NCBI GenBank assembly: GCA_965225915.1
Contig: OZ245326.1
Location: 3,286,001 to 3,350,000, forward strand
Reading direction: 5' to 3'
Source: JAAXHH01 sp965225915
GTDB taxonomy: Bacteria > JAAXHH01
DNA length: 64,000 bases
In this document: one piece after another, positions 1-8,647 of the stretch
Numbering within the stretch: the stretch's first letter is position 1
Layout of the letters: each line of letters opens with the position of its first letter
The notes under the pieces: model-generated
Database searches by the model: none
What the model saw: the letters and a program-made list of their open reading frames with translations, nothing else
Told to the model about the DNA's origin: nothing
Made by a program: the position numbers and the translations under genes

Positions 1-725
1 ACCTGCTCGGGCGGCAGGACGTCCTCCAGGAAGAAAAGGCGGTAGGGTTCCAGGCGCTTGGACAGGGCGACGGCCGACTGGGGCCTCAGGTGTTCGTGGA
101 CGTCGTGAGTCAGCTTGGGGCCGAACCCGAGTTTCGAACGGAGATACTCGAACATGTTCGGTATCGCCTCGATGTAGGCTTCGTCATCGAAGACGTTGTT
201 GGCCGGCCAGGCGTTGGACGGTCGTGTTGCCTGTTCCGAAGGAATGAAACCACCTCCGCCGTAACCGCCCAACTGGCACCGGACCACGGGGAACCCTTCA
301 TCGAGGTAGCCCTGTATGGCTTCCAGCAGGGCTTCCGGGGTATGACCGCCCGCGTGGGCATAGCAGGGAACGGCGCTCCGGCAGGCGCCGCCGAGGAGCT
401 GGTAGACGGGCATTCCCGCTTCCTTGCCCTTGATGTCCCACAGGGCCATGTCGATCCCGCCCAGGGCCGTGTTGGTGATTGCGCCGTTGCGCCAGTACCC
501 GCTCGTATAGAATGTCTGCCAGATGTCTTCGATGCGGCTGACGTCCCGCCCGATGAGTTTCGGGGCCAGCATGGATTCTATGGCCTCGATGACGGCGCCC
601 TGGTGGTAGTGGTCGCTCGCCGACCCGATACCATACAGTCCGGGCTGGTTGGTGGTGATCTTGACGATGCCCCAGGTGCCGTTCGATCGCGTCCGGATGC
701 ACTTCACCCCGGTGATGGTGGTCAC
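1..725 (-). CDS. Enolase-superfamily (D-mannonate dehydratase / RspA-like) protein, 3' end outside window
   Basis: Probable sugar-acid dehydratase acting in the cytoplasm. The frame is open from a GTG start at 725 to the window edge (241 codons seen; the family is about 400 residues). The GTG has a clear AAAGGAG seven bases upstream. Residues IDMALWDIKGK (91-101) are the typical N-terminal capping-domain motif. HDVHEH (D208, H210) and FLED (E234) match the first metal ligands and the catalytic His of mannonate-dehydratase-type enolases. It is the last visible gene of the minus-strand series that starts with the ABC importer at 8481, 24 bases after the PhyH gene. The subgroup (ManD, RspA or another acid-sugar dehydratase) cannot be fixed because the C-terminal part is missing. 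Confidence 0.85.
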   Translation of the reverse strand, partial: MTTITGVKCIRTRSNGTWGIVKITTNQPGLYGIGSASDHYHQGAVIEAIESMLAPKLIGRDVSRIEDIWQTFYTSGYWRNGAITNTALGGIDMALWDIKGKEAGMPVYQLLGGACRSAVPCYAHAGGHTPEALLEAIQGYLDEGFPVVRCQLGGYGGGGFIPSEQATRPSNAWPANNVFDDEAYIEAIPNMFEYLRSKLGFGPKLTHDVHEHLRPQSAVALSKRLEPYRLFFLEDVLPPEQ

Positions 726-749
726 GGTCCGCTCCTTTGACTGCGGTGT

Positions 750-1517
750 CTATTCGGCCGTTACCCGGTTGCCGTCCACCAGAAAGGGTTCGGCGTTGCT
801 CCAGTTTCGCGTTCCGTCCTGGGTGAGTATCGGTTCCGCCGAGTACTGAGTCAGATACACCCTGCGCCAGCCTTCGGAGGTGTTCGGACTGCTCCGATGG
901 AAGGAAACGCTGGAAAAAACGGCGATGCTGCCCGCGGGTACGACCACCGGTACGCCGGGGTCGTCGCCGAAATATCCGATCTTGTCGTTGGACTCGTCCA
1001 CAATGCTGTGATCCTGGCGGTGACGGGTGCCCGCCCGGGAAAAGGGCAGGATGTAGACCGTGCCGTTCTCCTCGGTCACGTCGTCGAGGGCCGCCCAGCA
1101 GCTCATGTACGGCCGGTGGTCAAAGCCCACGTAACCCGAGTCCTGGTGCCAGCCGAACTTCATGCCGACTTCGGGTCCTTTTACCACGAACTGCTCGTGA
1201 AACAGGAAGGCGGAAGGACCGAGGGTGCCCCGGCAGATCTCGGCCATGAGTTCGCTGTAGATATACGGACGCAGGCTGGGGTTGTCGCGATGCCGGTTCG
1301 AGATGAAGTAACGGCTGCCCTTGTGGGTGATGCCTCTTGCCGACACGGCTTCCTCGGCCATCTTTGCCTCGGTCTCGGCCGTCAGCCGGTCACAATCTTC
1401 GCGGAGCAGGTTTAGCTGGGAATCGTCCATGGCCGATTCGACGATGAAGTAGCCTTCCTCCTGGTACTGCTGTTTCTGAGATTCGTTGATTTCGAGTGGT
1501 TTCACCGTGGTTTCCAT
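750..1517 (-). CDS. Phytanoyl-CoA dioxygenase (PhyH) family protein
   Basis: Predicted Fe(II)/2-oxoglutarate-dependent oxygenase of 255 residues, the normal size for bacterial PhyH proteins. The facial triad is visible as H124-Q-D126 in GWHQDSGY and the distal H207 in SVSFHRSS. The conserved Arg for 2-oxoglutarate is likely R218 or R219. No signal peptide, so cytoplasmic. It lies between an SDR dehydrogenase (23 bases upstream) and an enolase-superfamily gene, which suggests a short catabolic module downstream of the importer. The substrate cannot be predicted; members act on acyl-CoAs, small acids and antibiotic scaffolds. The Shine-Dalgarno region lies within a duplicated 10-bp unit. Confidence 0.88.
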   Translation of the reverse strand: METTVKPLEINESQKQQYQEEGYFIVESAMDDSQLNLLREDCDRLTAETEAKMAEEAVSARGITHKGSRYFISNRHRDNPSLRPYIYSELMAEICRGTLGPSAFLFHEQFVVKGPEVGMKFGWHQDSGYVGFDHRPYMSCWAALDDVTEENGTVYILPFSRAGTRHRQDHSIVDESNDKIGYFGDDPGVPVVVPAGSIAVFSSVSFHRSSPNTSEGWRRVYLTQYSAEPILTQDGTRNWSNAEPFLVDGNRVTAE

Positions 1518-1520
1518 ATA

Positions 1521-1540
1521 TTATCGTCCTTTATCGTCCT
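1521..1540. repeat. Exact tandem 10-bp duplication covering the Shine-Dalgarno region of the PhyH gene
   Basis: TTATCGTCCT occurs twice back to back (1521-1530 and 1531-1540). On the minus strand this gives two AGGACGATAA units just upstream of the ATG at 1517, and the second ends where the SDR stop codon lies. Both copies carry an AGGA, so either could act as the ribosome binding site. Confidence 0.7.
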
Positions 1541-2299
1541 CTATCCACGTCCGATATAGGGCATGGTGGTTGCCATGACCGTGATGAACTGCACGTTGGC
1601 GTCCAGCGGCAGCCCGGCCATGAAGACGACGGCGTCGGCCACGTTCTGCACGTGCATCCGCGCTTCGGCCACCAGCTCGCCGTTGGGCTGGAGAATACCC
1701 TCCTTCATGCGCTGCGTCATCTCCGTGGCCGCGTTTCCGATGTCGATCTGTCCGCAGGCGATGTTGTATTTCCGTCCGTCGAGCGACGTGGAACGGGTGA
1801 GACCGGTCACGGCGTGCTTCGTGGCCGTGTAGGGCGCTGAATTCGGCCGCGGCACGTGGGCGGAGACCGAACCGTTGTTGATGATCCTACCGCCCTGCGG
1901 GTCCTGGTCCTTCATGATCTTGAACGCCTCCCGGGTGCAGAGAAAGGAGCCCGTCAGGTTGACGTCGACCACCGTCTGCCACTGTTCGGCCGTCAATTCC
2001 TCTAGGAGCACCGCCGGCGCCCCCGTACCCGCATTGTTGAACAACAGGTCCAGCCGGCCGAAGGTGGCCCAGGTCTGGCTGAAGAGTTGCACTACTTCCG
2101 AAGCGACGCCCACGTCCGTTGGAACGGCCATCAATCGGCCGGCGCTGTCGCCGGCTGCGGCGATGGTGGACTCAAGCGCTTCTTTTCTCCTGCCAGCCAG
2201 GACCACGCTATAGCCGGCGTCCAGCAGCGCGAGGGCACAGGACTTTCCAATGCCCGACCCCGCTCCGGTCACGACGGCGACTTTAGTGGTATCGCTCAT
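1541..2299 (-). CDS. Short-chain dehydrogenase/reductase (SDR)
   Basis: NAD(P)-dependent oxidoreductase of 252 residues, classical SDR length. The Rossmann glycine motif TGAGSGIG is at 11-18, NNAG at 88-91, and the catalytic set is S144, Y157 and K161 in YTATK. Strong SD (AAGGAG) before the ATG at 2299. The 117 bases between it and the permease gene are AT-rich, unlike the neighbours, and could hold a promoter for SDR-PhyH-enolase, though no convincing -35/-10 pair was found. With a dehydratase-type enolase and a PhyH nearby, oxidation of a sugar acid or hydroxy acid is a reasonable guess. Confidence 0.9.
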   Translation of the reverse strand: MSDTTKVAVVTGAGSGIGKSCALALLDAGYSVVLAGRRKEALESTIAAAGDSAGRLMAVPTDVGVASEVVQLFSQTWATFGRLDLLFNNAGTGAPAVLLEELTAEQWQTVVDVNLTGSFLCTREAFKIMKDQDPQGGRIINNGSVSAHVPRPNSAPYTATKHAVTGLTRSTSLDGRKYNIACGQIDIGNAATEMTQRMKEGILQPNGELVAEARMHVQNVADAVVFMAGLPLDANVQFITVMATTMPYIGRG

Positions 2300-2416
2300 G
2301 TTGCGCTCCTTATCACGGTTGTAGATACTTTGTATATACGTACGTCGTATATAATTTCTTTTTACAACAAATAACCACTACAACTAATAGTACACCACGG
2401 TCACTGCCAACTTATT

Positions 2417-3493
2417 TCACGAGTACGGATCCGCGGCGTCCCGCAGGGCATCGCCTAGGAAGTTGAAGGCGATGACGACAACTAGAACCGGTGCAGCTGG
2501 AAACAGAAGCCAGGGGTGGTTCAGCAGTACGGTCACCCGCTGCGCTTCCTCGAGCAGCACGCCCCAGCTGGTCATGGGAGGTCGAATACCGAGGCCCAGG
2601 AAACTCAGGGCCGTCTCGCCCAGTATCATGCCCGGTATGGCCAGCGTGGCCACCACGATGATATGGCTGTAACAACCTGGCAGCAGGTGCCGGGAGATGA
2701 TGTACCAGTGCCCCGCACCGGCCGACCGCGCCGCAGTCGTGTAGTCCTGTTCCCGGAACACGAGGACCTTGCCCCTTACCTCGCGTGCCAGGCCGCCCCA
2801 GCTGATAATCGACAGGATGATCGTGATGCCCAAGTACGTTTCGATGCTCGTCCAGCCGGCCGGAAGCGCAGCCCCGAGGGCCATCCACAGTGGGATCGGC
2901 GGAAAGGACGCCAGGATCTCGACGACGCGCTGGAGGGCGTGGTCGATCCAGCCGCCAAAGTAACCGGACAGCGTGCCGAGGACGGAACCGAGGATCAGGC
3001 TGAGGAAAACGCCGATGATCCCCACGGTCAGCGAAACACGGGCGCCGTGGATCATGCGTGAAAGCAGGTCGCGTCCCATGCGATCCGTACCAAGGAGGTA
3101 CATGGGACCGTCGGAATGGACCAGCCTGAAATCTCCGTTGGCATCCCGCGACAAAAAGTGGATCGGATACGCCTGGCTCTGGTCCGTTTCATACTCCAGT
3201 TCCTTGGTCTCGGGGTTCTGACGGGAGGTCAGGCCGTAGACGTACAGGCCGTCGTTCCAGTTGAAATGGACCGCCTGCGGCGGCACGTGACGTACGTGTA
3301 TCCGAATGTCATTGTGGTCGAACGGGGAGAAATAGCCCGCAAATAGCGCCACGGAGTAGAAGAGCCCCAGTATGGCCGCTGCCACGAGCCCCATCCGGTT
3401 TTTACGGAACCTGCGCCAGATCAGTGTCCGGTAGCTGAGATAGCCCGAATCCTGGACCGCCTCGACGCGGTCCACCGTGGTCCTGCTAATCAT
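2417..3493 (-). CDS. ABC transporter permease, OppC/DppC type
   Basis: Inner-membrane subunit of a peptide/nickel/opine-type importer (358 residues). A single N-terminal membrane span near residues 35-55 is followed by an unusually long external segment (about residues 60-140). Then comes GTDRMGRDLLSRMIHGARVS, the hallmark start of the DppC transmembrane domain. The EAA-type coupling loop is AGAGHWYIISRHLLPG. It overlaps the upstream DppB gene by 8 bases, so translation is probably coupled. It is the last gene of the importer operon (8481 to 2417). The substrate may be an oligosaccharide or sugar acid rather than a peptide, given the downstream genes. Confidence 0.92.
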   Translation of the reverse strand: MISRTTVDRVEAVQDSGYLSYRTLIWRRFRKNRMGLVAAAILGLFYSVALFAGYFSPFDHNDIRIHVRHVPPQAVHFNWNDGLYVYGLTSRQNPETKELEYETDQSQAYPIHFLSRDANGDFRLVHSDGPMYLLGTDRMGRDLLSRMIHGARVSLTVGIIGVFLSLILGSVLGTLSGYFGGWIDHALQRVVEILASFPPIPLWMALGAALPAGWTSIETYLGITIILSIISWGGLAREVRGKVLVFREQDYTTAARSAGAGHWYIISRHLLPGCYSHIIVVATLAIPGMILGETALSFLGLGIRPPMTSWGVLLEEAQRVTVLLNHPWLLFPAAPVLVVVIAFNFLGDALRDAADPYS

Positions 3494-4472
3494 AGCGTAT
3501 CCTCGGGTCCGCCCAGGCCAGTGCGATGTCGGCCAGGATGTTGCCGATGATCAGGAGCAGGCTGAACATCATGAGCAGGGTGCCGGCCAGGTAGATGTCC
3601 TCGGTGATCAGGCTGCGCAGGAGCAGCGGGCCCACCGTCGGCAGGCCCAGGACGATGGAAACGATGGTGGCCCCGGAGAGGATATTCGGCAGGCTCATGC
3701 CCAGGATCGTGATCAACGGATTGATGGCGATGCGCGCCGCGTGCTTGATGACGACGACGGATTCCTTGAGGCCCTTGGCCCGGGCCGTCTGGACGAAGGG
3801 CTGTCCAAGGATGTCCAGCAGGTTTCCGCGCATGATCCGCATCAGGCCGGCGGTGCCGTTGATGCCCACCACGATGACCGGAATCCACAGGTGTTTCAGG
3901 AAGTCGACGAGCTTGTCCCAGGTCCACGGCGCACCCTCGTACTCGGTTGAAAAGAGTCCAAACAGCGGCACCCTGAAGGTTTCGAATACGAAGACCATGA
4001 GGGCAAGCGCCAGGAGAAACCCCGGCATGGACATGCCGATGAAACTGATGAAGGAGAGCACGTTGTCGGACAAACGGTACTGGTGGGTGGCCGAGTAGAT
4101 ACCGACGGGGATCGCCACGGCGTAGGTGAACAACAGGGCGCCCACGGCAATCAGCACGGTAAAGGCGAGCCGGTCCCAGATCAACTGGTTGACTTCCTGT
4201 TCGTATTCGAAGGATTCTCCGAAATCGCCCACGGCGAATCCGGATATCCAGTTGACATATTGCCGCCACATGGGTTCGTCCAGGCCGTAGCGCGAGCGCA
4301 GTTCGTCGATGCGCGCGAAGGAACTGCTGTCGCCGTACATCTCCTCCAGCTCCTGGATCTTCCGGTCCAGAAAGTCGCCCTCCGGCAGCTGGATGATGAA
4401 GAACCCGATCATCGATATGGCCAGGAGTGTCGGTATGGCGAGTAGGCAGCGCTGTATGACGTAGCGGATCAT
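3486..4472 (-). CDS. ABC transporter permease, OppB/DppB type
   Basis: Partner permease of 328 residues. It begins with the typical MIRYVIQRCLLAIPTLLAIS membrane segment. A periplasmic region with RYGLDEPMWRQYVNWISG follows (about 64-81), a conserved DppB feature. The coupling loop is QTARAKGLKESVVVIKHAAR. It starts 21 bases after the receptor gene stop and overlaps the DppC gene by 8 bases. SD sequence is weak, consistent with coupling to the gene before it. Confidence 0.92.
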   Translation of the reverse strand: MIRYVIQRCLLAIPTLLAISMIGFFIIQLPEGDFLDRKIQELEEMYGDSSSFARIDELRSRYGLDEPMWRQYVNWISGFAVGDFGESFEYEQEVNQLIWDRLAFTVLIAVGALLFTYAVAIPVGIYSATHQYRLSDNVLSFISFIGMSMPGFLLALALMVFVFETFRVPLFGLFSTEYEGAPWTWDKLVDFLKHLWIPVIVVGINGTAGLMRIMRGNLLDILGQPFVQTARAKGLKESVVVIKHAARIAINPLITILGMSLPNILSGATIVSIVLGLPTVGPLLLRSLITEDIYLAGTLLMMFSLLLIIGNILADIALAWADPRIRYD

Positions 4473-4492
4473 GTGGGCAACTTATTGGTTGA

Positions 4493-6457
4493 TCACTCGA
4501 TGTAGAACTGTTCGGGGAAACTCGTCGCCGGTCCCGCGATAGCCCAGGGTCCGAGTATGCCGTCGTCCGGTACGTTGTGGAAGTTGTTCTTCACGATGAC
4601 GGGATATGGACTGCGGCCCACCGTACCCAGGTGAAAAGGACCGTGTTCGATATGGATTCGCACGGCGTCCTGGACCAGCCGGTGCCTGGCGTCCGTGTCC
4701 TTCTCATGCTTGATTCGGTCGTATATATCAAGCAGTTCAACCATGACGCCCGTCGGCGCCTCGCCCTTTTCGCCGCCGGTCTCGTACCATTTCCCCACCT
4801 TTGGGTGCCAATACTTACCGGAGGTCGGAAACACCCAGTCGGGATAGGTGAACAGGTCCATTTCCGCCTCGCCGTGGAGATGCACCGTGAACTCACCAAG
4901 GTCGCGGCGCAACTTGAGCTCGGCGCCCGGCGGCGTGTAAATGATGACGTCCAGGCCCAGGTCCCGCCAACCCTCGGCCACGATCAGGCCGACGTCGTTC
5001 TCGTGGGCGATGTGCGCCGCCGTGGGCACGTCCATGACGATGGTGAGTCGCTTGCCGTCGGGACGCAACCGGTATCCTTCGGCATCGCGGCGGGTGAGTC
5101 CTACCTCATCAAGCAGCCGGTTCGCCTTTTCCATGTCGAAATCGGCGTCGGTTGCCTTCCACTGGTCGAACAGCTTTTTGCCTTCCTCGTCCAGGAAATG
5201 CCAGGCTTCCTCGCTCACCGTGGCGCCCTGGGGCTTGAGCAGACCCTTGTAGGCGACGGCATTGGATTTCTCGCGGTCGATGGCAGCGGCGAGGGCCTTT
5301 CGAAACCGCTGGTCCCGGATCAGGCCGCGGAGGACCGGATCGTTGTCGGACCAGTTCAGGTTGATTGCGGGTTCGGCCCCCGAGGCGCTTTTCCACATCT
5401 TTACCCGGTATCCACCCCTTTGCCGTCCTTCCATGAAGAGGGAGAAATCACGGAGTTCGAGATCGCGGAACTGGCAATCCACCTCACCGGCCAGCACCCG
5501 CAGGACCCTGATCTGCGATTCGGGCACCAGGGTGGTGACTATCTGGTCGATGTAGGGCAACTGCCGTCCGTGGTCGTCTACAATGTAGTAATAGGGGTTG
5601 CGTTCCAGGACTACCCGAAAGCCGCCCTTTTCGATACGGGTGATCGTCCAGGGCCAGAGGGAGGGCCGTTCCGTGTTTCGGTGGGGAAGGTTCAGTTTCT
5701 CGAAGAGGACGAAATCGTCCACGGCGGCACCATGGTCGGGATGGAACCTCTTCATGTAGTGTTCCGGCACGTTGTACTCTTCACTCCACCAGAACCCGGT
5801 TGCCAGCCACAAGGGCACGAGCCAGTTGGGTCCCGCGAAGCGCATGACGATGGTATAGTCGTCCGGCGTCTCGACCACCATGGGCTTGCCGTCCACGAGG
5901 CACCAGACCGGCGGAACGTACCGTTGTCGCTCGTCGAGGCACAGTTCGTACCAGAAACGGAAGGCCGCCGAAGTATAGGGCTGGCCATCGGACCACCGCA
6001 CGCCCTCCCGCAGCTTGAGCGTCAGGACCGTGCCGTCTTCATTGAAGGCCCACGATTCGGCCAGGCCGGGCTCGAGGCCCGTGGTGTCCCGGTTCCACCG
6101 GATAAGCGGGGCATACCCGGCGATCATCTTCCAGGGGCCGAGGGTGGTATCGTTGTGGAATTGTCTCCAGGTCCCGCCGTAGACACCGGGGCCTTCATAT
6201 CCCGGGTAGTCGTGTTTCGCCACCAGCGGGTTCGCCGGGATCCTTTCGTGCAGGGGCGGCAGGGATCCGACTTCCACACGGGCGGCCAGAACCGGCGCTT
6301 CTTTTTGCGAGAGGTCCGCGCCGTCGCTAGACGGGGTATCGATGGCCTGTTCGGTGCCGGTGCACGCGAGGGTCCCGAGTAGGACCGTGCAGGCTAGCAT
6401 CCCCAGGAGGGCGGCGAGGGGCAAGTGTGTGAGGATGCTGAGTGTGTGTCGGCTCAT
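4493..6457 (-). CDS. ABC transporter substrate-binding lipoprotein, SBP_bac_5 (peptide/opine) family
   Basis: Extracytoplasmic receptor of the importer. The ATG at 6457 is chosen because it gives a proper lipoprotein signal (hydrophobic stretch ending in LGTLAC, lipobox Cys about residue 30), while longer readings start inside the ATPase gene. Length 654 residues is above the common 500-560. Family signatures include GLAESWAFNEDGTVLTLKLR and WSDGQPYTSAAFRFWYE. In organisms with many such systems these receptors bind peptides, oligosaccharides or opines; the sequence does not decide. Located between the ATPase pair and the permease pair of the same operon. Confidence 0.9.
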   Translation of the reverse strand: MSRHTLSILTHLPLAALLGMLACTVLLGTLACTGTEQAIDTPSSDGADLSQKEAPVLAARVEVGSLPPLHERIPANPLVAKHDYPGYEGPGVYGGTWRQFHNDTTLGPWKMIAGYAPLIRWNRDTTGLEPGLAESWAFNEDGTVLTLKLREGVRWSDGQPYTSAAFRFWYELCLDERQRYVPPVWCLVDGKPMVVETPDDYTIVMRFAGPNWLVPLWLATGFWWSEEYNVPEHYMKRFHPDHGAAVDDFVLFEKLNLPHRNTERPSLWPWTITRIEKGGFRVVLERNPYYYIVDDHGRQLPYIDQIVTTLVPESQIRVLRVLAGEVDCQFRDLELRDFSLFMEGRQRGGYRVKMWKSASGAEPAINLNWSDNDPVLRGLIRDQRFRKALAAAIDREKSNAVAYKGLLKPQGATVSEEAWHFLDEEGKKLFDQWKATDADFDMEKANRLLDEVGLTRRDAEGYRLRPDGKRLTIVMDVPTAAHIAHENDVGLIVAEGWRDLGLDVIIYTPPGAELKLRRDLGEFTVHLHGEAEMDLFTYPDWVFPTSGKYWHPKVGKWYETGGEKGEAPTGVMVELLDIYDRIKHEKDTDARHRLVQDAVRIHIEHGPFHLGTVGRSPYPVIVKNNFHNVPDDGILGPWAIAGPATSFPEQFYIE

Positions 6458-6476
6458 CGGTCTTGATCCTGCCTGG

Positions 6477-7475
6477 TCATATGCCCTGGAGGGAAAGCGT
6501 GTCGCTGAAATGACACGCCGCCATGACGCCTCCGGGGTACGTCTTGAGCGTCGGCGCGGTTTCCCGGCACAGGTCCGTCGCGTACCGGCACCGCGGATGA
6601 AAATGACAGCCCTTGGGCGGTGACACGGGATCGGGCACATCGCCCGGAAGGGAAATGCGTGTTCGTTTCTTCTGGATCACTGGATCGGCCACCGGGACGG
6701 CTGAGATCAGGGCCTCCGTGTAAGGGTGCAGCGGATTGTTGTAGACCTGCGCGGAAGGGCCCGTTTCCACGATCCTTCCCAGGTACATGATCGCCACCCG
6801 TTCGCTGATGTGCTGCAGCACGCTCAAATCGTGCGTGATGAAGATATAGGACAGGCCTAAACGGTCCTTGAGGGACGCGAGCAGGTTCAGGATCTGGGAC
6901 TGCACGGACACGTCCAGGGCCGATACGGGTTCGTCCGCGATGATCAGTTCGGGCCGCAGGGACAGGGCCCTGGCGATGCCGATACGTTGGCGCTGCCCCC
7001 CGCTGAAGGCATGGGGATAGCGGCGCATGTCACCTGCGTTCATGCCGACTTCACCCAGCAGGCCGGCCACGCGGTCCTCCAGATCGGACCCTCGGGCCAA
7101 CCGGTTCACCCGTAGGGGTTCGCCCACGATATCGCCCACCGTCATTCTCGGATTGAGCGACGAATTCGGATCCTGGAACACCATCTGCATACGGTGCCGG
7201 TAGGGGCGCATTTCGCGTCGGTCCAGGGGACTGAGGTTGACTCTCTCGACGCCGAAGAAAATGTCCCCATCCGTGGGAGGGATCGTTTTCAGCACACATC
7301 TTCCAAGGGTGGTCTTACCGCACCCGCTCTCTCCCGCCAGTCCGACGGTTTCCCCGATGCCGCACTGAAAGTCCACGCCGTCCACCGCCCGGACGTCGCC
7401 TTTTTTGCGGCGCCAGAGCCCCTTGCGAACGGGGAAGTGTTTCTTCAGGTTCCTTACGTCGAGAATGGTTGACAT
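6477..7475 (-). CDS. ABC transporter ATP-binding protein, OppF/DppF type
   Basis: Cytoplasmic ATPase of 332 residues. Walker A GESGCGKT, ABC signature FSGGQRQRIGIA, Walker B ELIIADEPVSALD and switch FITHD are intact. The C-terminal oligopeptide-type extension (HPYTEALISAVP) carries the Cys-rich segment HFHPRCRYATDLC typical of OppD/OppF. It starts 1 base after the stop of the OppD gene, so the pair is translationally coupled. This pair may also serve the ATPase-less Dpp system at 16604-20293 (inference). Confidence 0.93.
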   Translation of the reverse strand: MSTILDVRNLKKHFPVRKGLWRRKKGDVRAVDGVDFQCGIGETVGLAGESGCGKTTLGRCVLKTIPPTDGDIFFGVERVNLSPLDRREMRPYRHRMQMVFQDPNSSLNPRMTVGDIVGEPLRVNRLARGSDLEDRVAGLLGEVGMNAGDMRRYPHAFSGGQRQRIGIARALSLRPELIIADEPVSALDVSVQSQILNLLASLKDRLGLSYIFITHDLSVLQHISERVAIMYLGRIVETGPSAQVYNNPLHPYTEALISAVPVADPVIQKKRTRISLPGDVPDPVSPPKGCHFHPRCRYATDLCRETAPTLKTYPGGVMAACHFSDTLSLQGI

Positions 7476-7476
7476 T

Positions 7477-8481
7477 TCAGGAATCCTGCGCTACGCGGTC
7501 CGTGTGCCAGCAACGTACCCGGTGTTCCGCCTCGATTTCCTCCACCGGGGGAGGCAGAACGCACTGCTCGGAGGCAAAACGGCAACGAGGCGCGAAAGCG
7601 CAGCCCTCCGGCAGATTGAGCGGTGACGGGACCGTACCCGGAATCGTGGACAGCCGCGAACCCTTCGCGCGATTGAGCCGCGGCGCCGATTCGAGCAGCC
7701 CCCGGGTGTAAGGATGGGCGGCCTGGTAGAAAATCTGCTCCGGAGACCCCGTCTCGACCACCTGTCCCGCGTACATGATCATGATTTCGTCGGCCATGTC
7801 GGCAATGACGCCCAGGTCATGGGTGATCATCACGATGGCCATGTTCAGATTGTTTTTAAGTTCCTTGAGCAGATCGAGGATCTGTGCCTGGATGGTCACG
7901 TCCAGTGCCGTGGTGGGTTCGTCGGCGATCAACAGTTCGGGCCCGCACGACAGGGCCATGGCAATCATGGCGCGCTGCCGCATGCCCCCGGAAAGCTCGT
8001 GGGGATACTCGTCCACCCGCTGCAGCGGTCCGGGTATGCCGACTTCGGACAAAGCCTGCACCGCGCGGGAGCGAGCGGCCCGCCGATCCATGCCGTGATG
8101 GAGGCGCAGGGCTTCGCCGATCTGGTTTCCCACGGTATACACCGGGTTGAGGGCGGTCATGGGTTCCTGGAAGATCATGGAGATCTTGCGGCCCCGTATT
8201 CGACGCATCGCATCACTGGAGGGATCCAGGGCGTGTATTTCGACCGTTGACCCGTCCTCGGCGTCGTGGTACACGATCTCGCCCTCCAGGTAGCCCGGCC
8301 TGGGAACCAGTTGCATGAGAGAAAGCCCCATCATGCTCTTTCCGCAGCCGCTTTCCCCGACCACGCCGAGGGTTCTGCCCCGCCTGATCTGAAACGAGAC
8401 ATCCCGTACGGCCCGGACGGGACCGTCGTCTGTGGGGATTACGGCGGACAGGTGTGAAATATCGAGAAGGAGGTCGTGCAT
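7477..8481 (-). CDS. ABC transporter ATP-binding protein, OppD/DppD type
   Basis: First gene of the importer operon, 334 residues. Walker A GESGCGKS, signature LSGGMRQRAMIAMAL, Walker B LLIADEPTTALD, switch MITHD. C-terminal Cys segment AFAPRCRFASEQC. It is transcribed away from the aminotransferase at 8648, so the 166-base gap must carry both promoters. The ATG at 8481 lacks a clear SD. Confidence 0.93.
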   Translation of the reverse strand: MHDLLLDISHLSAVIPTDDGPVRAVRDVSFQIRRGRTLGVVGESGCGKSMMGLSLMQLVPRPGYLEGEIVYHDAEDGSTVEIHALDPSSDAMRRIRGRKISMIFQEPMTALNPVYTVGNQIGEALRLHHGMDRRAARSRAVQALSEVGIPGPLQRVDEYPHELSGGMRQRAMIAMALSCGPELLIADEPTTALDVTIQAQILDLLKELKNNLNMAIVMITHDLGVIADMADEIMIMYAGQVVETGSPEQIFYQAAHPYTRGLLESAPRLNRAKGSRLSTIPGTVPSPLNLPEGCAFAPRCRFASEQCVLPPPVEEIEAEHRVRCWHTDRVAQDS

Positions 8482-8509
8482 ACAGGGTCATTTTAACGCC
8501 CGGTTTGCA

Positions 8510-8541
8510 GGTCTGTCAAGGTGTTACCGACACCACAGACC
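8510..8541. promoter_or_regulatory. Nested inverted repeat in the divergent promoter region of the importer operon and the aminotransferase
   Basis: GGTCTGT (8510-8516) pairs with ACAGACC (8535-8541), and inside it GGTGT (8520-8524) pairs with ACACC (8530-8534), leaving a three-base bulge and a five-base loop. No T-run follows on either strand, so it does not look like a terminator. An operator or a 5'-leader hairpin is more likely. Confidence 0.45.
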
Positions 8542-8647
8542 CTGGAATATTGAAGAGATGCGGTCGCTGGTTTGTAGAAATTTAGGATCGCAGTCTTCAT
8601 TTAATGGCCGATATCGTTCAATTTGTGGACAAATCAAGGAGTTGAAT

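Noticed and set aside
4577..6382. 601-codon open frame on the plus strand opposite the receptor gene
   Set aside because: It mirrors the third-codon GC bias of the minus-strand gene, has no family features, and the opposite strand encodes an intact SBP_bac_5 protein.
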